From positions 23,217 through 85,103 of the forward strand of contig JACDEI010000017.1 of the NCBI GenBank assembly GCA_013816485.1: 61,887 nucleotides of DNA. The letters run 5' to 3'. Of this stretch, positions 16,810-26,392 are shown in pieces. A program made the position numbers and the translations under genes. Positions within the stretch are counted from its first letter, which is position 1. Each line of letters starts with the position of its first letter. This DNA is from Planctomycetota bacterium (lineage in GTDB: Bacteria > Planctomycetota > UBA11346). The notes beneath the pieces were generated by a model. The model was not told the DNA's origin. It did not search any database and saw only the letters and a program-made list of their open reading frames with translations.

Positions 16810-19800
16810 TCACGGCAGCGGCGGCAGATGGTAGGCGACCAGATTGCCGTCGCGGTCGGCGACCACGATCCGGCCATCGGCGAACACCGGGAAACTCAGC
16901 AGTGGAACCGGATGCACCACGCGCCGTTGCAGCGTGCCGTCCTGCCGTGAAAGCAGGTACACCGTACCGCGATCATCAGCGATCAACGCCAAGTCGGGAG
17001 CCAACGCCACCCACATCGGCACGCCGCCATCCGAGGGCACGGTCGCGCTCCAGGTCTTGGTAAAGGCGCTGCCGTTCCACGTCATCAGGCTGACGCTCCG
17101 GTCCTGGGCCACGCCCAGAACACTTGCGCCGTCCTGGGCCAGCAGACGCGCACGGCTGTCGCTGAGCACCTTGTCCTCGACCTCGTTGATCATGCCTGCA
17201 CCAGCCGCAACCACCCGCAGCAGGACCGGTCCGGCCGCGGTCGGAACCGCCAGCAGCGCGCTGCCGGGGATACGCAGCGGCGCACCAGTGCGCACGCCAG
17301 GCAACGCCCGCTGCGCCACCACGTGGCCGTCTGCTTCGTCGAAGGCTTGGATCTGACGGTCATCCAACGCCAGGATGCGATCGTCCTGCGCCCACAGGGC
17401 CGGGCGTTGGAAACCAGCGAGACCACGCACGATCCACAGATCCTTGTCTGGGGTGTGGGCACTCAGCGCCAAACCCTGATCGACCGCGGTGATGACATAG
17501 ACCGCGCGTTTTGCCTGGAAGGTGAGGTCCTTGTCGATGCACGCCAACACCGGGGATGAGGTCCGATGCACCAGCGCACCCAGCCGGATCGCGGCCTCAT
17601 CGACCAGCAGTTCGAGCGCCAGACCGTCGGTGGTGCCGACCGTGAATCCGCCCATGCGGGGATCCAGGCAATCGGTCCAGAACGCGCCGTCGCTGCCGAC
17701 AGGGACTCCCGCCTGCGAGCGGGTGATGGGGGAACGCAGTTCGCCAGTCGTAAGACGTACAAGCGCCAGGTGCTCCGGCGTCCGCACCAGGGCGAACGGC
17801 GTACCGCTCAACGGCACAAGCGACATCCACCGCGGCGTGCGGGCGGCCTGCGCGCGCCAGGCTTCGCCCGGATGCAGACGGACACGCACGAGTTTTTCTG
17901 CTGGATCAGGATCCGCTGCCACCACCACCCGTTCGGTGCGGTAGCCCGCAGCGCTGATCTCAAGGGTCACCGGACTGCGTGGATAGCGGCAGAACACCGA
18001 TTCGCCGACTGCCAGACGGGACTCACCCGCCAACACGCCACGGTCCCCGCCATCGACGAGCTGCACGCGGGTGATGACCTGCAGATTGGCTGGCACCCGG
18101 CCATTGTCACCGTCGACGATTTCGAGACGGCCGGGCAGCGCGGCCGGTGCGGCGGCGCCGGCACGCTGATGCTTGGCGCGGAATGCGGCAGCCAACGTCG
18201 CCACCTGGCTCTGGCGTCCCGCCGCCCAATGGCCGCGAATGACCTCGAAGTCCGCCGACATCTCGGCCAACTGGGTCTCCGCCTGTAGCAGGATCTCACG
18301 CGCACGTTCCTTGGCCTCGCCTTCGGTCGCGGCCTGACGTGCTGCGCCCGCCACGTTCAGCCACGGCACCGACGGATCGTTGCGCAGCGCCTCAAGGCGT
18401 GCCATCTCCTGGTCGGCCTTGCTCGGCTTGGGCGGTTCCGCTTTGGGCGGCGGCGGCGCGAGCTGCTGCTTCAACGTGGCGATCTCGTTGACCGCCTGCT
18501 CGCTGGCGAGCACCGGATATTCCTGCTTGAACGCCGTGACGTAGAGCGCCACGGGTTTGCCGTAGGTCTCGACGAAGGTCTGCATCGCCGCAAGCCGCGC
18601 CGGCGGTGCACTGATCGCGCGCACGGAGGTGAGTTCGCGATTGGCGAGCAGATTGTGACCGACCGGGACGCCGTAGAACACCGCTGCGATCAGGCCACCA
18701 AACACTACGACCAGCACCAGGAACAATTTCACCAGACGGCCGAACCCACGTCCACTCCGCACCCGTGCGGCACGTTGCAGCAGGCTCTGGGCTTCAGCGG
18801 AATTCGGCGTCATCGTCGCCGCACGGGTCCAGCGCTCCGCCGCCTGGGCGTATTGGCCATTGGCCGCCAAGCGATCACCTTCTCCGGCCATCTGATGGGC
18901 CTCGTCCTGAAGGTTGCGGTGGCGGGCTTCGGTCAGCTTGCTGCGCAGATCCTTCATCTCGCGTTGCGAGGTGGTGCCGGCTTGCGGCGTCGGACGCGGC
19001 GTTGGCATCGCATGGAGACTCGAGGTGGTCTTGCGCGGTTTGGCCTCCTCCACCGGCTTGAGCCAATCAGGCACCACCCCGGATCCGACCGGCGCCGGGG
19101 TGGTGGCGACCTTCGCTGGCGGCGCGGACGACGATCTCACCGACGGTGACCTGGCTTCCGGCAGGCGATCGCTGGCTCTTACCGGACCGCGGATACCGGT
19201 GCTGGTCATACGTGCGTGTTCGACCGCCTCCATCTCGCTCATCGCGCGGAACGGTCCACGGGTCTTGCGCAGGACCGTGGAGGTGCCCGCCAGTTTGACT
19301 TCGAGGTCTTCCAGCAACTCCACCAACTCGCGCAGGGTGTCGAATCGATCCGCTGGCCGCTTGGCGATCATGCGCATGACCAGCGCCTCGACGCGCGCAT
19401 CGAGATTCGGATTGAACGAACGCGGGCTGGGCACCGGATCGTTCTTGTGCTTGAGCATGATCGCGAACGGGGTGTCCGCGTCGTACGGCAGTTGACCAGT
19501 GAGGGCAAGGAAGGCGGTGCAGCCCAGGTTGTAGATGTCGCTGCGGAAATCGACGTCATCGCCGTCGCATTGTTCCGGGCTCATGAAGGCCGGCGTACCG
19601 ACGCGTACGCCGATGGTGGTGACGTCCTTCTCGGCGGTGGTGGCCTTGGCCAGACCGAAGTCGCTGACCTTGCAGATGCCTTCCTTGGTCATCATCAGGT
19701 TGTCGGGTTTGATGTCGCGGTGGATGACGCCTTTTTCCGCCGCCTGTTCCAAACCCAACGATGCTTGGCGCAGGATGTCGAGCACTTCGACCTGCCCGAG

Positions 19801-20835
19801 GGTGTAGCTTTCATGCAGCATGTCACCGAGGTCGCGGCCCTCGACGAACTCGATGATCATGAAGTAGATGCCGAGCTGCTGATCCTCGCCGAAATCGTAG
19901 ATGTGCAGGATGTTCGGATGGTTGATGCGAGCGAGGCTCTTGGCTTCGCGTTCGAAACGCGTAATGAAGTTGCGGTTGCGCGCCAGTTCCGGCGGCAGGA
20001 CCTTGATCGCGACGCTGCGTTCCAGGCTGAGCTGACGTGCGTGGTAGACCGAACCCATGCCGCCTTCACCGACCTTGCGATCGATCAGGCAACCACGCAG
20101 CACGGCTCCTAGCAGTACATCACCGGTCGCGGACTTCGCACCACCACTGACGACATGTCCTTTGGCCAGATTGAAGGAGGTGCGGCACTGCGGACAGACC
20201 TGCGGTTGATCGTCTGCACGATCGGAAGGGAAACCGTGACCACACACCGGACAACTGATCTGACGGCTGGCAACCGTGCGCTCTTTGGTCCCGCCCACAG
20301 CACTGAGCGGCGTGGTCACTGGCATCGCGGGCGGGGCCACCGGCATCACTGGCGGAGCGGATGCCGCCTCCGCCGGATTACGGGTGCGTTCGACCTGGGC
20401 ATTGCGCGCCATGCGCTCGAACAGATCGGGATCGAAGGGATCGGTGCCGGCAGCGATCGGCGTCGCGGCCGGTACCCCAGCGGGATCCATTGACGCCGCC
20501 GGTGTCTGGCGGTTGGTCAGCGCAGCCGTGCGCGCCTTCAATGCGGCGGTTTCGTTCGGCGCGTACTCATCGCTCTCAAGGATGCTGGATCTGCCTCCCG
20601 CCACTGGGGCGGCTGGCACGGGCGGGAGCACGACCGGCACGGGCGGGAGCACGGTTGGCATCGCCGGCAGCTCCGGTGTCGCCGGGACCGCGATCGCCGA
20701 CGGAATCGCCGCCGCTGACGACACCTGAGATGCACTGGGCAACCAGCGATGCTGGCAACGCTGGCAGGTCAGCCAACTGTTGCCGACCGCGCCGGCATAG
20801 GATTCACGGCACCGAGGGCAGACCACCGCAGGCAT
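16810..20835 (-). CDS. Ser/Thr kinase with zinc ribbons and propeller
   Basis: 1341 aa. Order: zinc ribbon (C6, C9, C24, C27); Pro-rich linker; second zinc ribbon (CPVCGH...CPQCRTSF, about 195-222); Hanks-type kinase (about 250-515) with GEGGMGSVYHA, K278, HRDIKPDN (catalytic D374) and DFG at 392-394; basic linker; helical repeat-like part (about 625-690); one membrane segment (about 701-724); then a large extracytoplasmic part with helical, PEGA-like (ISAAGYRTERVVV) and beta-propeller-like regions, ending DRDGNLVAYHL. The arrangement is a receptor kinase with an external sensor. It follows the second kinase gene after 2 bases and is certainly in the same operon. Confidence 0.9.
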   Translation of the reverse strand: MPAVVCPRCRESYAGAVGNSWLTCQRCQHRWLPSASQVSSAAAIPSAIAVPATPELPAMPTVLPPVPVVLPPVPAAPVAGGRSSILESDEYAPNETAALKARTAALTNRQTPAASMDPAGVPAATPIAAGTDPFDPDLFERMARNAQVERTRNPAEAASAPPVMPVAPPAMPVTTPLSAVGGTKERTVASRQISCPVCGHGFPSDRADDQPQVCPQCRTSFNLAKGHVVSGGAKSATGDVLLGAVLRGCLIDRKVGEGGMGSVYHARQLSLERSVAIKVLPPELARNRNFITRFEREAKSLARINHPNILHIYDFGEDQQLGIYFMIIEFVEGRDLGDMLHESYTLGQVEVLDILRQASLGLEQAAEKGVIHRDIKPDNLMMTKEGICKVSDFGLAKATTAEKDVTTIGVRVGTPAFMSPEQCDGDDVDFRSDIYNLGCTAFLALTGQLPYDADTPFAIMLKHKNDPVPSPRSFNPNLDARVEALVMRMIAKRPADRFDTLRELVELLEDLEVKLAGTSTVLRKTRGPFRAMSEMEAVEHARMTSTGIRGPVRASDRLPEARSPSVRSSSAPPAKVATTPAPVGSGVVPDWLKPVEEAKPRKTTSSLHAMPTPRPTPQAGTTSQREMKDLRSKLTEARHRNLQDEAHQMAGEGDRLAANGQYAQAAERWTRAATMTPNSAEAQSLLQRAARVRSGRGFGRLVKLFLVLVVVFGGLIAAVFYGVPVGHNLLANRELTSVRAISAPPARLAAMQTFVETYGKPVALYVTAFKQEYPVLASEQAVNEIATLKQQLAPPPPKAEPPKPSKADQEMARLEALRNDPSVPWLNVAGAARQAATEGEAKERAREILLQAETQLAEMSADFEVIRGHWAAGRQSQVATLAAAFRAKHQRAGAAAPAALPGRLEIVDGDNGRVPANLQVITRVQLVDGGDRGVLAGESRLAVGESVFCRYPRSPVTLEISAAGYRTERVVVAADPDPAEKLVRVRLHPGEAWRAQAARTPRWMSLVPLSGTPFALVRTPEHLALVRLTTGELRSPITRSQAGVPVGSDGAFWTDCLDPRMGGFTVGTTDGLALELLVDEAAIRLGALVHRTSSPVLACIDKDLTFQAKRAVYVITAVDQGLALSAHTPDKDLWIVRGLAGFQRPALWAQDDRILALDDRQIQAFDEADGHVVAQRALPGVRTGAPLRIPGSALLAVPTAAGPVLLRVVAAGAGMINEVEDKVLSDSRARLLAQDGASVLGVAQDRSVSLMTWNGSAFTKTWSATVPSDGGVPMWVALAPDLALIADDRGTVYLLSRQDGTLQRRVVHPVPLLSFPVFADGRIVVADRDGNLVAYHLPPLP

Positions 20836-20837
20836 GG

Positions 20838-22874
20838 TCAGGATCCGCCCTCGCCAGTGGCGGGACCGGTGGCAGGAGCTGGCGCAGCTGGCGCAGCTGG
20901 CGCAGGTTTGATGAGGCTGGCCAGACCATTTGGTGCGATGACGAACAGCGCGGCGGCGGCCAACAACGCAACGACGATGACGACGATGATGGTGCGTCGC
21001 TGCCGACGCTGACGCAGGCGCTGACGCAGGGCATTGATGTCTTCTCTGATCCGGTTTTCAGCCCCGGTCGAGGACGCGCTAGCATCGCGCACATTCGCCA
21101 ATCCGCGTTCGAGCACCTCGATGCCGCCCTTGATGTCGCCGCGAGTGACCATGTTCTGCGACCGCGATTGGATCTCCTGGAGCTGGCTCTGGTTCTCCAG
21201 CGTACGGGCTTCGCGTTCCTTGGAGCGCAGGATCGCACGCGCGCGCTTGTCCTGCTCCTTGTCCGCCAACCGGGCATACAGCGCGGCCGCATCCTTGTGC
21301 TGACCGATCTGCATCAGGCGTTGGGCTTCGGCCTCCTGGCCACGCATCGATTCAGGATCATCAGTCAATTGACGCAGGCTGTTGCCGCACCGAGTGCAGG
21401 TCATCACGTCGCCACGATTGAGCATCCCGCACTTCGCACAGGTGCTGGCCTCGCCACCGGTCGCCGCGCGCTGTGCCGCCAAGCGGCGTTCGGTGACGCT
21501 GCGTCCTTGCCGTTCGCTGACGGGACGGCTCGCCGGCTCCCCGCCATCGCCTGGCAGTGGAGCGCTGAATTCACCGCTGATGCGTGAGCGTCGACCGGGA
21601 TCCGTACGGTTGGAAGCGGGTTCCACTCCCATCAGTCCGGGCAACGGCACCGGACCGGGCGCCGGAGCGGCTCCAGCACCGCCTACCGGTTGCGCCATCG
21701 TCACCGGCATGGCGGGCAAAGGAGCCGACGCACCGCCACGGGGTTTGGTCAGGTCGCTGGCCATCCGCACCGAGTCGTTCATGCCGCCCTGGGAGCGCAT
21801 GAAGCCCAGGCGATTGCCGAGCTCGAGCCAGGATTGGCGACAATCCTCGGAATCCTTGAAGCGGTCCTGCGGGTTCTTGGCCAGCATGCGCATGACCAGA
21901 TCGCTGACCTCCTTGGGAATCGCGGGATTGAGCTGACGCGGCGGCGGCGGGGTGAACTCGCGCTGCTTGGTCATGATCTCGAAGGAGGACTGGCCGACGA
22001 ACGGTTTCTCGCCGGTGAGCGCCAGGTAGGCGGTGACGCCGAGCGCGTAGATGTCGGAACGGCTATCGAGCTTGCGCCCCATGCACTGTTCCGGACTCAT
22101 GTAGGCTGGCGTGCCCATCGCCAGGCCAACCGCCGTGAGATCGGTGGCGTCGTTGCGCGTGACGTCCTTGGCCAAGCCGAAGTCGGCGATCTTGGCGATG
22201 CCGTCGAGCGTGATGAGGATGTTGTCCGGCTTGATGTCGCGGTGGACGATGCCGGTGGTGCCGACGTGCGCGAGACCGGCGAGGCATTGCACCAGCAACG
22301 GCCCCAGGCTGTCCGGGGTCAACATCACCCGATCGGAGATCTGCTTCGACAGGCTGAAGCCCTCGATGAACTCCGTGACCATGTAGTAGAGCCCGTCGGT
22401 CTGGCCGAAATCGTACACCGCCATGATGTTGGGGTGGTTGATGCGGGCGATCGACTTGGCTTCGCGCTCGAAGCGTTTGATGAATTCGGCGTTGTCGCAC
22501 AGCGATTTGTTGAGGATCTTGACCGCCACGACGCGATCGAGGCTGACCTGGCGGCCCTTGTAGACCAAGCCCATGCCGCCTTGGCCGACCTTCTGCACCA
22601 GTTCATAATTGCCGAACATGCGCCCCAGGTAGGGGTCATCGTCCTCAATCGGCTCGTCACTGTCGGAGGCGAGCTTGGCCGAGGGCAGATCGACAACCAC
22701 CGACTGGTCGCGCTCAGCGCCGGGATCCTTCGCGCGGAACTCGGGCGTGAGATTCGGCACTGCCGCCTTGCCACCCAACCCCTCTGCCGATCCCTTTTTG
22801 AGATCGGACAGACCAGGGAGGTCCGGCAAGCTCGGTAGCTCGTCGGACGGACGACTGTCTTTGTCGAGCACCAT
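20838..22874 (-). CDS. Ser/Thr kinase with zinc ribbon and C-terminal TM
   Basis: 678 aa. An acidic disordered N-terminus (1-85) precedes a Hanks-type kinase (about 90-350) with GQGGMGLVYKG, K119, HRDIKPDN (catalytic D213), DFG (231-233) and the activation-segment motif GTPAYMSPEQ. After a Pro-rich linker come a four-Cys zinc ribbon (C479, C482, C493, C496), an Arg/Glu-rich helical region (about 505-625) and one membrane helix (about 628-646) with a short Pro/Ala tail. Unlike the next kinase it has almost no external domain, so it may sense internally or work with its partner. All catalytic residues are present. First gene of the pair. Confidence 0.9.
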   Translation of the reverse strand: MVLDKDSRPSDELPSLPDLPGLSDLKKGSAEGLGGKAAVPNLTPEFRAKDPGAERDQSVVVDLPSAKLASDSDEPIEDDDPYLGRMFGNYELVQKVGQGGMGLVYKGRQVSLDRVVAVKILNKSLCDNAEFIKRFEREAKSIARINHPNIMAVYDFGQTDGLYYMVTEFIEGFSLSKQISDRVMLTPDSLGPLLVQCLAGLAHVGTTGIVHRDIKPDNILITLDGIAKIADFGLAKDVTRNDATDLTAVGLAMGTPAYMSPEQCMGRKLDSRSDIYALGVTAYLALTGEKPFVGQSSFEIMTKQREFTPPPPRQLNPAIPKEVSDLVMRMLAKNPQDRFKDSEDCRQSWLELGNRLGFMRSQGGMNDSVRMASDLTKPRGGASAPLPAMPVTMAQPVGGAGAAPAPGPVPLPGLMGVEPASNRTDPGRRSRISGEFSAPLPGDGGEPASRPVSERQGRSVTERRLAAQRAATGGEASTCAKCGMLNRGDVMTCTRCGNSLRQLTDDPESMRGQEAEAQRLMQIGQHKDAAALYARLADKEQDKRARAILRSKEREARTLENQSQLQEIQSRSQNMVTRGDIKGGIEVLERGLANVRDASASSTGAENRIREDINALRQRLRQRRQRRTIIVVIVVALLAAAALFVIAPNGLASLIKPAPAAPAAPAPATGPATGEGGS

Positions 22875-23020
22875 GCGGGCGAGGTCTTTCGGCTGGGAGT
22901 CTAGAACCGGCCCGGAGCCAAAACAAGGGTGCGGAAGAGACTTACGCAGGTTGTGAGCAAGCTGTGCCGTGCACTGCTACCGGTCTGCGACAGGGGCGGG
23001 CCTGGCCATGCGTCAGCTTG

Positions 23021-23043
23021 GCACGCGGCACGACGCCGCGTGC
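23021..23043 (-). terminator. Hairpin downstream of trxB
   Basis: A perfect 9-bp stem (gcacgcggc, 23021-23029, with its complement at 23035-23043) and 5-base loop lies 14 bases past the trxB stop on the leftward transcript. No T run follows, so it could be a terminator of weak or factor-assisted type, or an RNA-stabilising hairpin. Confidence 0.4.
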
Positions 23044-23056
23044 GGCAAAGCTGGAA

Positions 23057-24019
23057 TCACCCGAGCGCGGTGAGGTAGTGCTCGGCTTCGAGCGCCGCCA
23101 TGCAGCCCATGCCCGCGGCGGTGATCGCCTGGCGGTAGCGGTGGTCGCGCACGTCACCGGCGGCGAACAGCCCAGGGATGTTGGTGGTGCAGCCGTTCTC
23201 GACCTCAATGTAGCCGTTCTCGTCGAACGTTAGGCCGGTGTCTTTAAGGAACGCCGTGTTCGGGGTGTGGCCGATGGCCATGAACACCCCCTTCACGTCG
23301 AGCTTGGCCTGTTTGCCATCGCGGGTGTCGACCAGGGTCACGGCCTCCATCTTGTTCTTGGCATCGGTGAAATATCCGCCCAGGGTCTGATGCCAGACCG
23401 GTTCGATCTTGGGGTTCTTCAGCGCACGCTCGGCCATGATCTTCGACGCGCGTAGTTCGCCACGGCGGTGGATCAGGTAGACCTTGCTGGCGAACTTGGT
23501 GAGGAAGTTGGCCTCCTCGCACGCCGTATCGCCACCGCCGACGACGGCGACCGGGACGTTCTTGTAGAACGCGCCGTCGCAGGTCGCACAGGCGGTCAGG
23601 CCGTGTTTGCGGTTGGGGCCGTCGGTGAGGAACTCCTTGTCCTGCGGCAGTCCCAGGTAACGCGCGCTCGCACCGGTGGCGATGATGACGGTCTTGAACT
23701 CGGCCTGCTCGTTCTTGTCCTGGTACAGGTCGTACCAGTGCAGGGTGAAGTGACTGCCGGTCTTCTCGACCTTGGTCACGATGCAGCCTTGTTTCACCTC
23801 CGTTCCGAAGCGGGTGGCTTGCTGCTCGAAACGGACCATCAATTCGGGACCCATGATGCCCTCGGGGAAGCCTGGGAAATTCTCCACGTCGGTAGTGGTG
23901 GTCAGTTGTCCGCCAGCCTCCTTGCCGGTGAACAACACCGGCACCAGATTGGCGCGGGCCGCATAGATGGCGGCGGTATAGCCGGCAGGACCGGAACCGA
24001 TGATGGCGACTTGGTGCAT
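23057..24019 (-). CDS. trxB: Thioredoxin reductase
   Basis: 320 aa. Transfers electrons from NADPH through FAD to thioredoxin. Visible features: FAD motif [15 protein letters not shown] near residue 8, redox-active CATC (C144, C147), NADPH motif [12 protein letters not shown] followed by [10 protein letters not shown], and the C-terminal FAD block [10 protein letters not shown]. The ATG at 24019 ([10 protein letters not shown]) is the family-typical start; the frame is open about 11 codons further. The length is standard. No thioredoxin gene is adjacent. Confidence 0.93.
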   Translation of the reverse strand: MHQVAIIGSGPAGYTAAIYAARANLVPVLFTGKEAGGQLTTTTDVENFPGFPEGIMGPELMVRFEQQATRFGTEVKQGCIVTKVEKTGSHFTLHWYDLYQDKNEQAEFKTVIIATGASARYLGLPQDKEFLTDGPNRKHGLTACATCDGAFYKNVPVAVVGGGDTACEEANFLTKFASKVYLIHRRGELRASKIMAERALKNPKIEPVWHQTLGGYFTDAKNKMEAVTLVDTRDGKQAKLDVKGVFMAIGHTPNTAFLKDTGLTFDENGYIEVENGCTTNIPGLFAAGDVRDHRYRQAITAAGMGCMAALEAEHYLTALG

Positions 24020-24053
24020 GGGACGTTCTCGTGAGGTTGAGGGGCGGAGCACA

Positions 24054-24083
24054 CCGGACGCCCCTGGCGGGTCAAGCGTCCGG
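24054..24083 (-). terminator. Hairpin between lipoate ligase-like gene and trxB
   Basis: An 8-bp stem pairs ccggacgc (24054-24061) with gcgtccgg (24076-24083). It lies 29 bases after the stop of the lipoate ligase-like gene and upstream of trxB, both leftward. No T tract follows. It may separate the pdh cluster from trxB. Confidence 0.35.
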
Positions 24084-24111
24084 ACCGCCGCCTGCCGCGC
24101 GGAGCGTCACC

Positions 24112-24783
24112 TCAACGTGCGGCGCGTGATCCCAGGATCCGCTCGCCATGGTCGTGGATCGCGGCAATGAGTGCCGGGACTTCCACCCCAACGGTCGCCA
24201 GGTGGGTGCAGAACGCTCCGTGCCCGCGACCACTGCGATAGTCCGGCTGACGGCTGGGTGCAGCCAAGTACCGCTCCATCAAGCCCACCGCATCGTGGAC
24301 CAGGAAGACGCCCAGGTAGAACACCAGCCGCGAGGTCTGCCTGAGCGACGCGCCGAGCACTTTGCGTTCAACACCGTCTGCATCCGCCAGCGCCAAATCA
24401 CCGTGCCCGCGACACACCGGCGCGAGCCCGCAGAGCGAACGCACCGCCGGTGCCAAGGCGGTGTTCATCCGGTCGAGATAACAGGTGGTGCCAAACTCGC
24501 TGTTCACCAGCCGCGCCGCGACCACCACCATCCCAGGCGCAAGCACCACTGCCCCCCCACCGGAAACACGCCGGTGCATGGGCACCTGATCTGCGCGAGC
24601 GTGATCGATCAGCAGTTCCCGCGTCGGATCCTGATGGCGACCAATAATCAGACGTACATCGCGCGGTTCGTAGACCCGCAGCCACGGCTGCGCCGGATCG
24701 AGGATCGATTCACCGAGCGGATCGTCGGGGCCGCCAGGATTGGGCGTGATCAGGTTCGGATGCGGTTCGATGAAGCCACTCAT
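24112..24783 (-). CDS. Lipoate-protein ligase A family protein
   Basis: 223 aa from the ATG at 24783. The protein has the BPL/LplA fold signatures: RRVSGGGAVVLAPGMVVV (the RRxSGGG(A/T)V block that binds lipoyl-AMP) and RKVLGASLRQT, whose Lys matches the conserved catalytic Lys of lipoate ligases. It lies just downstream of lpdA and the E2 gene, whose K43 is the expected lipoylation site, so attachment or transfer of lipoate to E2 is the likely job. It lacks the C-terminal accessory domain of E. coli LplA, so it could instead be an octanoyl- or lipoyl-transferase. Confidence 0.8.
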   Translation of the reverse strand: MSGFIEPHPNLITPNPGGPDDPLGESILDPAQPWLRVYEPRDVRLIIGRHQDPTRELLIDHARADQVPMHRRVSGGGAVVLAPGMVVVAARLVNSEFGTTCYLDRMNTALAPAVRSLCGLAPVCRGHGDLALADADGVERKVLGASLRQTSRLVFYLGVFLVHDAVGLMERYLAAPSRQPDYRSGRGHGAFCTHLATVGVEVPALIAAIHDHGERILGSRAAR

Positions 24784-24790
24784 GACCACC

Positions 24791-24902
24791 GTCCGAGGTC
24801 CGGGGTCCGGGGTCCGGGGTCTCGTGGATCACGGCCCAGCGTGGAACCAAGTGACGAGCGAGCGCCAGCGAGCGACCGGACTCCGGACCCCGGACTCCGG
24901 AC
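24791..24902. repeat. Palindrome with 7-bp unit arms (lpdA 3' side)
   Basis: The left arm (24791-24821) is a run of gtccggg-type 7-bp units. The right arm (24874-24902) contains the complementary units ggactcc and ggacccc. The 52-base spacer has its own short gcgagc iterations. It starts 6 bases from the lpdA stop and fills the gap to the lipoate ligase-like gene. The same unit is used at 26316-26383 and 57030-57139. Confidence 0.8.
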
Positions 24903-24907
24903 GACTG

Positions 24908-26299
24908 TCATTGATGCACGCACACCCCTAATGCATCCGCCGCCGCTTCCATCACCGCTTCCGACAGCGTCGGATGCGCGTGGATAGTCTCCATGATCTC
25001 TTTCGCGGTGCTTTCCAAACGCATCGCCAGGCTCAGTTCCGCAAGGTTCTCGGTGGCGTCGTAACCCACCAGGTGCGCGCCGATGAGCTGGTCGAACTCG
25101 GCGTCGAAGATCAGCTTCACGAAGCCCTCGGAGTGACCGATGGCTTTGGCCTTGCCCGAGGCGGCGTACTGGAAGCGACCAATCTTGATCTTCTTGCCGG
25201 CGGCGACGGCCTTCTTCTCGGTCAGACCGAGCGAAGCGACCTGCGGCTGGCAATAAGTGCAGCCAGGAATCTGCGCGTAGTCAACCGGTGCCGGGTGGCC
25301 GACGATGTGGCCGACGGCGGCTTCGCCTTCGAAGCTGGCCTTGTGTGCGAGGAGCTGTTTGCCAGCCACGTCACCGATGGCGTACACGCCAGCGACGTTG
25401 GTGAGCTGGTTGGCGTCAACGGCGATGAAACCACGCTCATCGAGTTTGACGCCGGCCTTCTCCAGACCGAGGCCCTCGGTGTTGGCGAGGAAGCCGACGG
25501 CGACCAGGACCTTCTCGACCTCGATGACCTCGGCCTTGCCGTCCTTCTCGATGTGCACGGCAACAACACCGGGCTTCTGCTCCAGCTTCACCACCTTGGT
25601 GGAGGTGCGGATGCTGATGCCCTTCTTGATGAACTCGCGCTCGACCACCTTGGCGATCTCGTGGTCCTCGACCGGCAGCACCTGATCCAACACTTCGACG
25701 ACCGTGACCTTGGTGCCCATGGTCGAGAGGAAGTAGCCGAACTCCATGCCGATGGCGCCGGCGCCGATGGCGAGCAGCGACTTGGGCATCTCGGTGGTGG
25801 CGAGCAGGTGTTTGTAGTTCAGCACCTGTTTGCCGTCGACCGGCAGGTGTGGAAAGGTGCGCGGCTTGTGGCCGGTGGCGATGATGACGTTGTCGGCGGT
25901 GACGTTCTGGCTGGTGCCGTCCGCCTTGGCAATGGCGACAGTCTTGGCATCGACGAACGAAGCAGAACCGTTCAGCACGGTGATCTTGTTCTTCTTCATC
26001 AGGAAGGCGATGCCCTTGGACATGCCATCGGCGACATCGCGCGAGCGCTTGATCACCGCCGGGAAATCGGCGCGCACGTTGTCCGCCGCCAGACCGAAGT
26101 CCTTCGCGTGCTTCATGCTCTCGAAGATCTCCGCACTTTTCAGCAGCGCCTTAGTTGGGATGCAGCCCCAGTTGAGGCAGATGCCGCCCAGGTGCTCGCG
26201 CTCGACGATGGCGGTCTTCTTGCCGTTCTGTGCGGCTTTGATCGCCGCGACATAACCGCCGGGACCGGCACCGATGACGAGGACGTCGTAGTCAGCCAT
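24908..26299 (-). CDS. lpdA: Dihydrolipoyl dehydrogenase (E3)
   Basis: 463 aa. Reoxidises dihydrolipoamide on E2 with NAD+, closing the pyruvate dehydrogenase cycle. Features: FAD motif VIGAGPGGYVAAIKAAQNG, redox disulfide GGICLNWGCIPTKALL, NAD motif AIGAGAIGMEFGYFLSTMG, AIGDVAG near residue 310, and the C-terminal active-site HAHPTLSEA with the conserved His-Glu pair. The length is typical. It follows the E2 gene with a repeat-filled 93-bp gap. Confidence 0.95.
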   Translation of the reverse strand: MADYDVLVIGAGPGGYVAAIKAAQNGKKTAIVEREHLGGICLNWGCIPTKALLKSAEIFESMKHAKDFGLAADNVRADFPAVIKRSRDVADGMSKGIAFLMKKNKITVLNGSASFVDAKTVAIAKADGTSQNVTADNVIIATGHKPRTFPHLPVDGKQVLNYKHLLATTEMPKSLLAIGAGAIGMEFGYFLSTMGTKVTVVEVLDQVLPVEDHEIAKVVEREFIKKGISIRTSTKVVKLEQKPGVVAVHIEKDGKAEVIEVEKVLVAVGFLANTEGLGLEKAGVKLDERGFIAVDANQLTNVAGVYAIGDVAGKQLLAHKASFEGEAAVGHIVGHPAPVDYAQIPGCTYCQPQVASLGLTEKKAVAAGKKIKIGRFQYAASGKAKAIGHSEGFVKLIFDAEFDQLIGAHLVGYDATENLAELSLAMRLESTAKEIMETIHAHPTLSEAVMEAAADALGVCVHQ

Positions 26300-26315
26300 T
26301 TGGAATCCTTGTTAT

Positions 26316-26383
26316 GTCCGGAGTCCGGAGTCCGGAGTCCGGAGTCTTTGTGACACCGGACTCCGGACCCCGGACCCTGGACC
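26316..26383. repeat. Palindrome with 7-bp unit arms (pdhC-lpdA gap)
   Basis: Left arm 26316-26346 is four exact copies of gtccgga plus gtc. Right arm 26356-26383 carries ggactcc and then ggaccc-type units, so the two can pair as one long hairpin with a 9-base loop. It lies between the E2 stop and the lpdA start codon inside an operon-like cluster. Confidence 0.85.
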
Positions 26384-26392
26384 GTTCGCGGT

